A DNA stretch of 64,000 nt from Dokdonella sp. GTDB lineage: Bacteria > Pseudomonadota > Gammaproteobacteria > Xanthomonadales > Rhodanobacteraceae. Shown here piece after piece: positions 62,341 through 64,000 of the stretch. The first letter of the stretch is position 1. Each line of letters begins with the position of its first letter. The notes below the pieces were generated by a model. It searched no databases. It saw only the letters and a list, made by a program, of their open reading frames with translations, and was not told the DNA's origin. The position numbers and the translations under genes were made by a program. The stretch lies in NCBI GenBank assembly GCA_023228465.1, contig JALOBC010000005.1, forward strand, positions 55,056 through 119,055, given 5' to 3'.

Positions 62341-63163
62341 GACTGACGCTGCCCCAGCCAGGCGCCGGCTCGGCCGACGCCAGGCGTCGGCTGGTGGCGG
62401 CGCTGCCGGCGTGCAGCTGGGCGGCGAGTTGGACGCCCAGCTGCTGCAATGGTGCGCGCGGCACGCGGCGCATGGCGATCTGGTCGATCCACGCGTGCAG
62501 CGGCGCGGCGAGGTCGATGCGCTGCGTGCGGGCGAACGGGCCCGGGTGGCCGGCGGCGTCGAGCACGAGCATGGGCAGGTCGCCGGCGTCGAGTGCGGCG
62601 GGCATGCGCGCGGCCCGCAACTCATCGGGCAAGCTCGGGTTGCAGGCGAATCCCAGTAGCGCCCGGTCGCCTGCGACGCCGGCGGCGTAGCCGTGCAACG
62701 CGCGCAGGTGCGCATCGCGCCGCTGCAGGTCAGCCAGGCATTCCGCCCCGCTGGCCGGTGGCTGCCACAACCAAAGTGCATCGCTGCCTGCATGCACGGC
62801 GCAGTGCGCAGCCGGGATGGCCCCGCCACGAATGCCCAGCACGGCTACGGGCGCCTTGCCCACCCTTTCGCGCAAGGCGGCCAGCGCACAGGCGGCGTCT
62901 GCGTGGGCGCCCGCGAGGGTGAATTCCGCGTCCTCACCGGCGGAATCGCCGGTGCCGTAGTAGTCGAAGCGCAGCACGGTCAGGCCACAGTCGGCCAGCG
63001 CATCGGCCAGCAGGGCAAACAGCCGGTAGCTGCGGGCATGCTCATGGAACAGGGGCGGGCAGACCAGCACACCGCCGCCGGACGCTGCCGCGGGCAGGTG
63101 CAGCACCGAGAACAGGCGTCGCCCATGTGCAGCCAGCCAGCACGCCCGGGGCGCCGGGGTCAT
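62333..63163 (-). CDS. Alpha/beta hydrolase, exosortase A-associated hydrolase 2-like
   Basis: 276 residues with the fold marks GVLVCPPLFHEHARSYRLFA, LTVLRFDYYGTGDSAGEDAE and ADAACALAALRERVG. The elbow reads VAVLGIRGGAIPAAH near residue 113, with Arg in place of the catalytic Ser, as I recall for the second hydrolase of exosortase A loci (G-L-R-L-G). It is probably not a classical serine hydrolase and may be a binding partner of the adjacent hydrolase. It overlaps the downstream hydrolase gene by 8 nt, so both are made together. ATG 63163 is used; the upstream extension is Pro/Gly-rich. Confidence 0.78.
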   Translation of the reverse strand: MTPAPRACWLAAHGRRLFSVLHLPAAASGGGVLVCPPLFHEHARSYRLFALLADALADCGLTVLRFDYYGTGDSAGEDAEFTLAGAHADAACALAALRERVGKAPVAVLGIRGGAIPAAHCAVHAGSDALWLWQPPASGAECLADLQRRDAHLRALHGYAAGVAGDRALLGFACNPSLPDELRAARMPAALDAGDLPMLVLDAAGHPGPFARTQRIDLAAPLHAWIDQIAMRRVPRAPLQQLGVQLAAQLHAGSAATSRRLASAEPAPGWGSVSHG

Positions 63164-63283
63164 TGCCTGCTCGCCTGTTGCGCCGCCCGGCGTGGGGGGC
63201 ACCTGGCAGCCGGTGCATGGCATGCGGAGCCCGGGCTGTTGTCCGGGCACCTGCGGCTGGCAGTCGGGGCGGGCGTCACGGGC

Positions 63284-64000
63284 TCACTCGGCAATGGCGT
63301 AGGGCACCCCATCGGACATCGAGCTGCGCCCGGTCAGGCGTCGTTCGAGCTGATGCAGGGTGATGGCAGCGCGCGCGCCGGTGCAGGCGACTTCGTCCAG
63401 TACCGGGTGGCGGCCGATGGCCGGCATCTCGACGTGCAGGCCGTGCATGCGCTCGCGCAGGATGTGCAGCAGCGCCCGCCGACGCGTCGCGTCGGTGTTG
63501 TAGCTCACGCTCATCGCCACCGAGGGCGTGGCGCCGATCTCCATCATGTGCGGACTCGTCAACGGCATGTACAGGCCCTGGCCCGGGCCGAGCTCGAAGA
63601 CCTGCGCGCGCGCGCGGTACTCCTCGCGCCATTGCACCAGATCGAGCTGGTGGCTGTCGAGGAAACGTGCCCGCGCACGGTCGCTGACCACTTCCACGTC
63701 GTCTGCCTCCCACACGTGTACCGTCTTGCTGCCCTGCAACTGCAGCAGCAGCACGTGGTTGCGGTCGATGTGGAAGGGTGTGACCGCATGTGGCGAAGTC
63801 ACGAAGATCCAGCCGGCCCGATAGCACATGCCCGGATCCCGGCGGTCGACCTGGGGCTTGATCCCATCCAGCAGTTCATCGACCAGGCCACGGTACAGCG
63901 GATCGACCTGGACGTGGCGCAGCAGCATCCAGGCTTTGGCCTCACCGATGCGCTGCAGCGTATCGGCCGCGCTGGCCCGGTTCGGATGGGTATGCGAGAC
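63284..64000 (-). CDS. Cupin/JmjC-like protein (5' end beyond window)
   Basis: The frame is open from the right window edge, giving 238 visible residues. A JmjC/cupin_8-type core is visible: YRAGWIFVTSPHAVTPFHID near the middle with the H-x-D metal motif (FHIDRNH), LLLQLQGSKTVHVWEADDVE, LGPGQGLYMPLTSPHMMEIG with a second His, and VAMSVSYNTDATRRRALL. Such proteins are often Fe(II)/2-oxoglutarate-dependent hydroxylases. The N-terminus is outside the window, and internal ATG 63928 is probably not the true start. It lies 120 bp upstream of the hydrolase pair on the same strand, so it may belong to the same cluster. Confidence 0.8.
   Translation of the reverse strand, partial: VSHTHPNRASAADTLQRIGEAKAWMLLRHVQVDPLYRGLVDELLDGIKPQVDRRDPGMCYRAGWIFVTSPHAVTPFHIDRNHVLLLQLQGSKTVHVWEADDVEVVSDRARARFLDSHQLDLVQWREEYRARAQVFELGPGQGLYMPLTSPHMMEIGATPSVAMSVSYNTDATRRRALLHILRERMHGLHVEMPAIGRHPVLDEVACTGARAAITLHQLERRLTGRSSMSDGVPYAIAE

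Noticed and set aside
1-64000. CRISPR arrays, tRNA or rRNA genes, transposases, prophage modules
   Set aside because: Read for on both strands; no regularly spaced repeats, cloverleaf-like runs, rRNA segments, transposase or phage structural genes were recognised.

Overview
The window is about 64 kb of very GC-rich, densely coding chromosomal DNA with strong G/C bias at third codon positions. Gene content points to a gammaproteobacterium of the Lysobacterales (Xanthomonadales) type, perhaps near Rhodanobacteraceae. It encodes RecBCD-type recombination, LPS acylation and Kdo transfer, TolC, an Mla lipid-transport operon, a zinc-free type-B ribosomal protein L31 and a cobalamin-riboswitch-controlled TonB receptor. 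The taxonomic placement is inference from content and gene order, not from a marker-gene search. No rRNA, tRNA, CRISPR array, transposase or prophage module was recognised.

Layout. 0-5.3 kb: recB (5' end cut by the window) and recD, overlapping. 5.3-7.3 kb: a DUF883-like/YihY pair followed by a scar holding a second, diverged copy of the recD 3' end and the C-terminal remnant of a secreted protein. 7.3-16.3 kb: a winged-helix/TPR regulator, an LTA-synthase-like sulfatase, glnE, a GAF-GGDEF protein and two small proteins. 16.8-18.7 kb: a tight three-gene operon of exported, mutually similar, cysteine-containing proteins of unknown function, closed by a strong terminator. 18.7-22.6 kb: a PD40-amidohydrolase whose signal peptide is out of frame, next to a fragment of another amidohydrolase. 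22.7-31.4 kb: envelope genes (ELM1-like, YceI, Yip1-family, zinc finger, GT4 glycosyltransferase, O-antigen-ligase-like, LpxL-like, WaaA). 31.4-37.7 kb: tolC, pcm, an unknown gene, a TetR regulator with a likely self-operator, and coupled DUF1631-PilZ genes.

37.8-43.5 kb: btuB-type receptor with an upstream cobalamin riboswitch, a CopD-like membrane protein, a CPXCG protein, hemW, rdgB and rph. 43.6-55 kb: yicC, gmk, the mlaFEDCB operon with convergent mlaA, then rpoZ, spoT, ridA, recG and rpmE2. The mla block sits inside what is, in E. coli, a continuous gmk-rpoZ-spoT-trmH-recG run, and ridA takes the trmH position. 55.2-56.5 kb: gltA. 56.6-64 kb: a surface-polysaccharide/exosortase-like neighbourhood: an asparagine-synthetase homologue without the glutaminase cysteine, a UDP-glucuronate-epimerase-like protein, an exported beta-rich protein, a membrane-anchored J-domain protein, two overlapping alpha/beta hydrolases whose nucleophile serines are replaced, and a cupin/JmjC-like protein cut by the window end.

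Most of the window is conserved core chromosome. The least explained parts are the exported three-gene family at 16.8-18.7 kb, the recombination scar at 6.7-7.3 kb and the hydrolase/J-domain/asparagine-synthetase neighbourhood at the right end.
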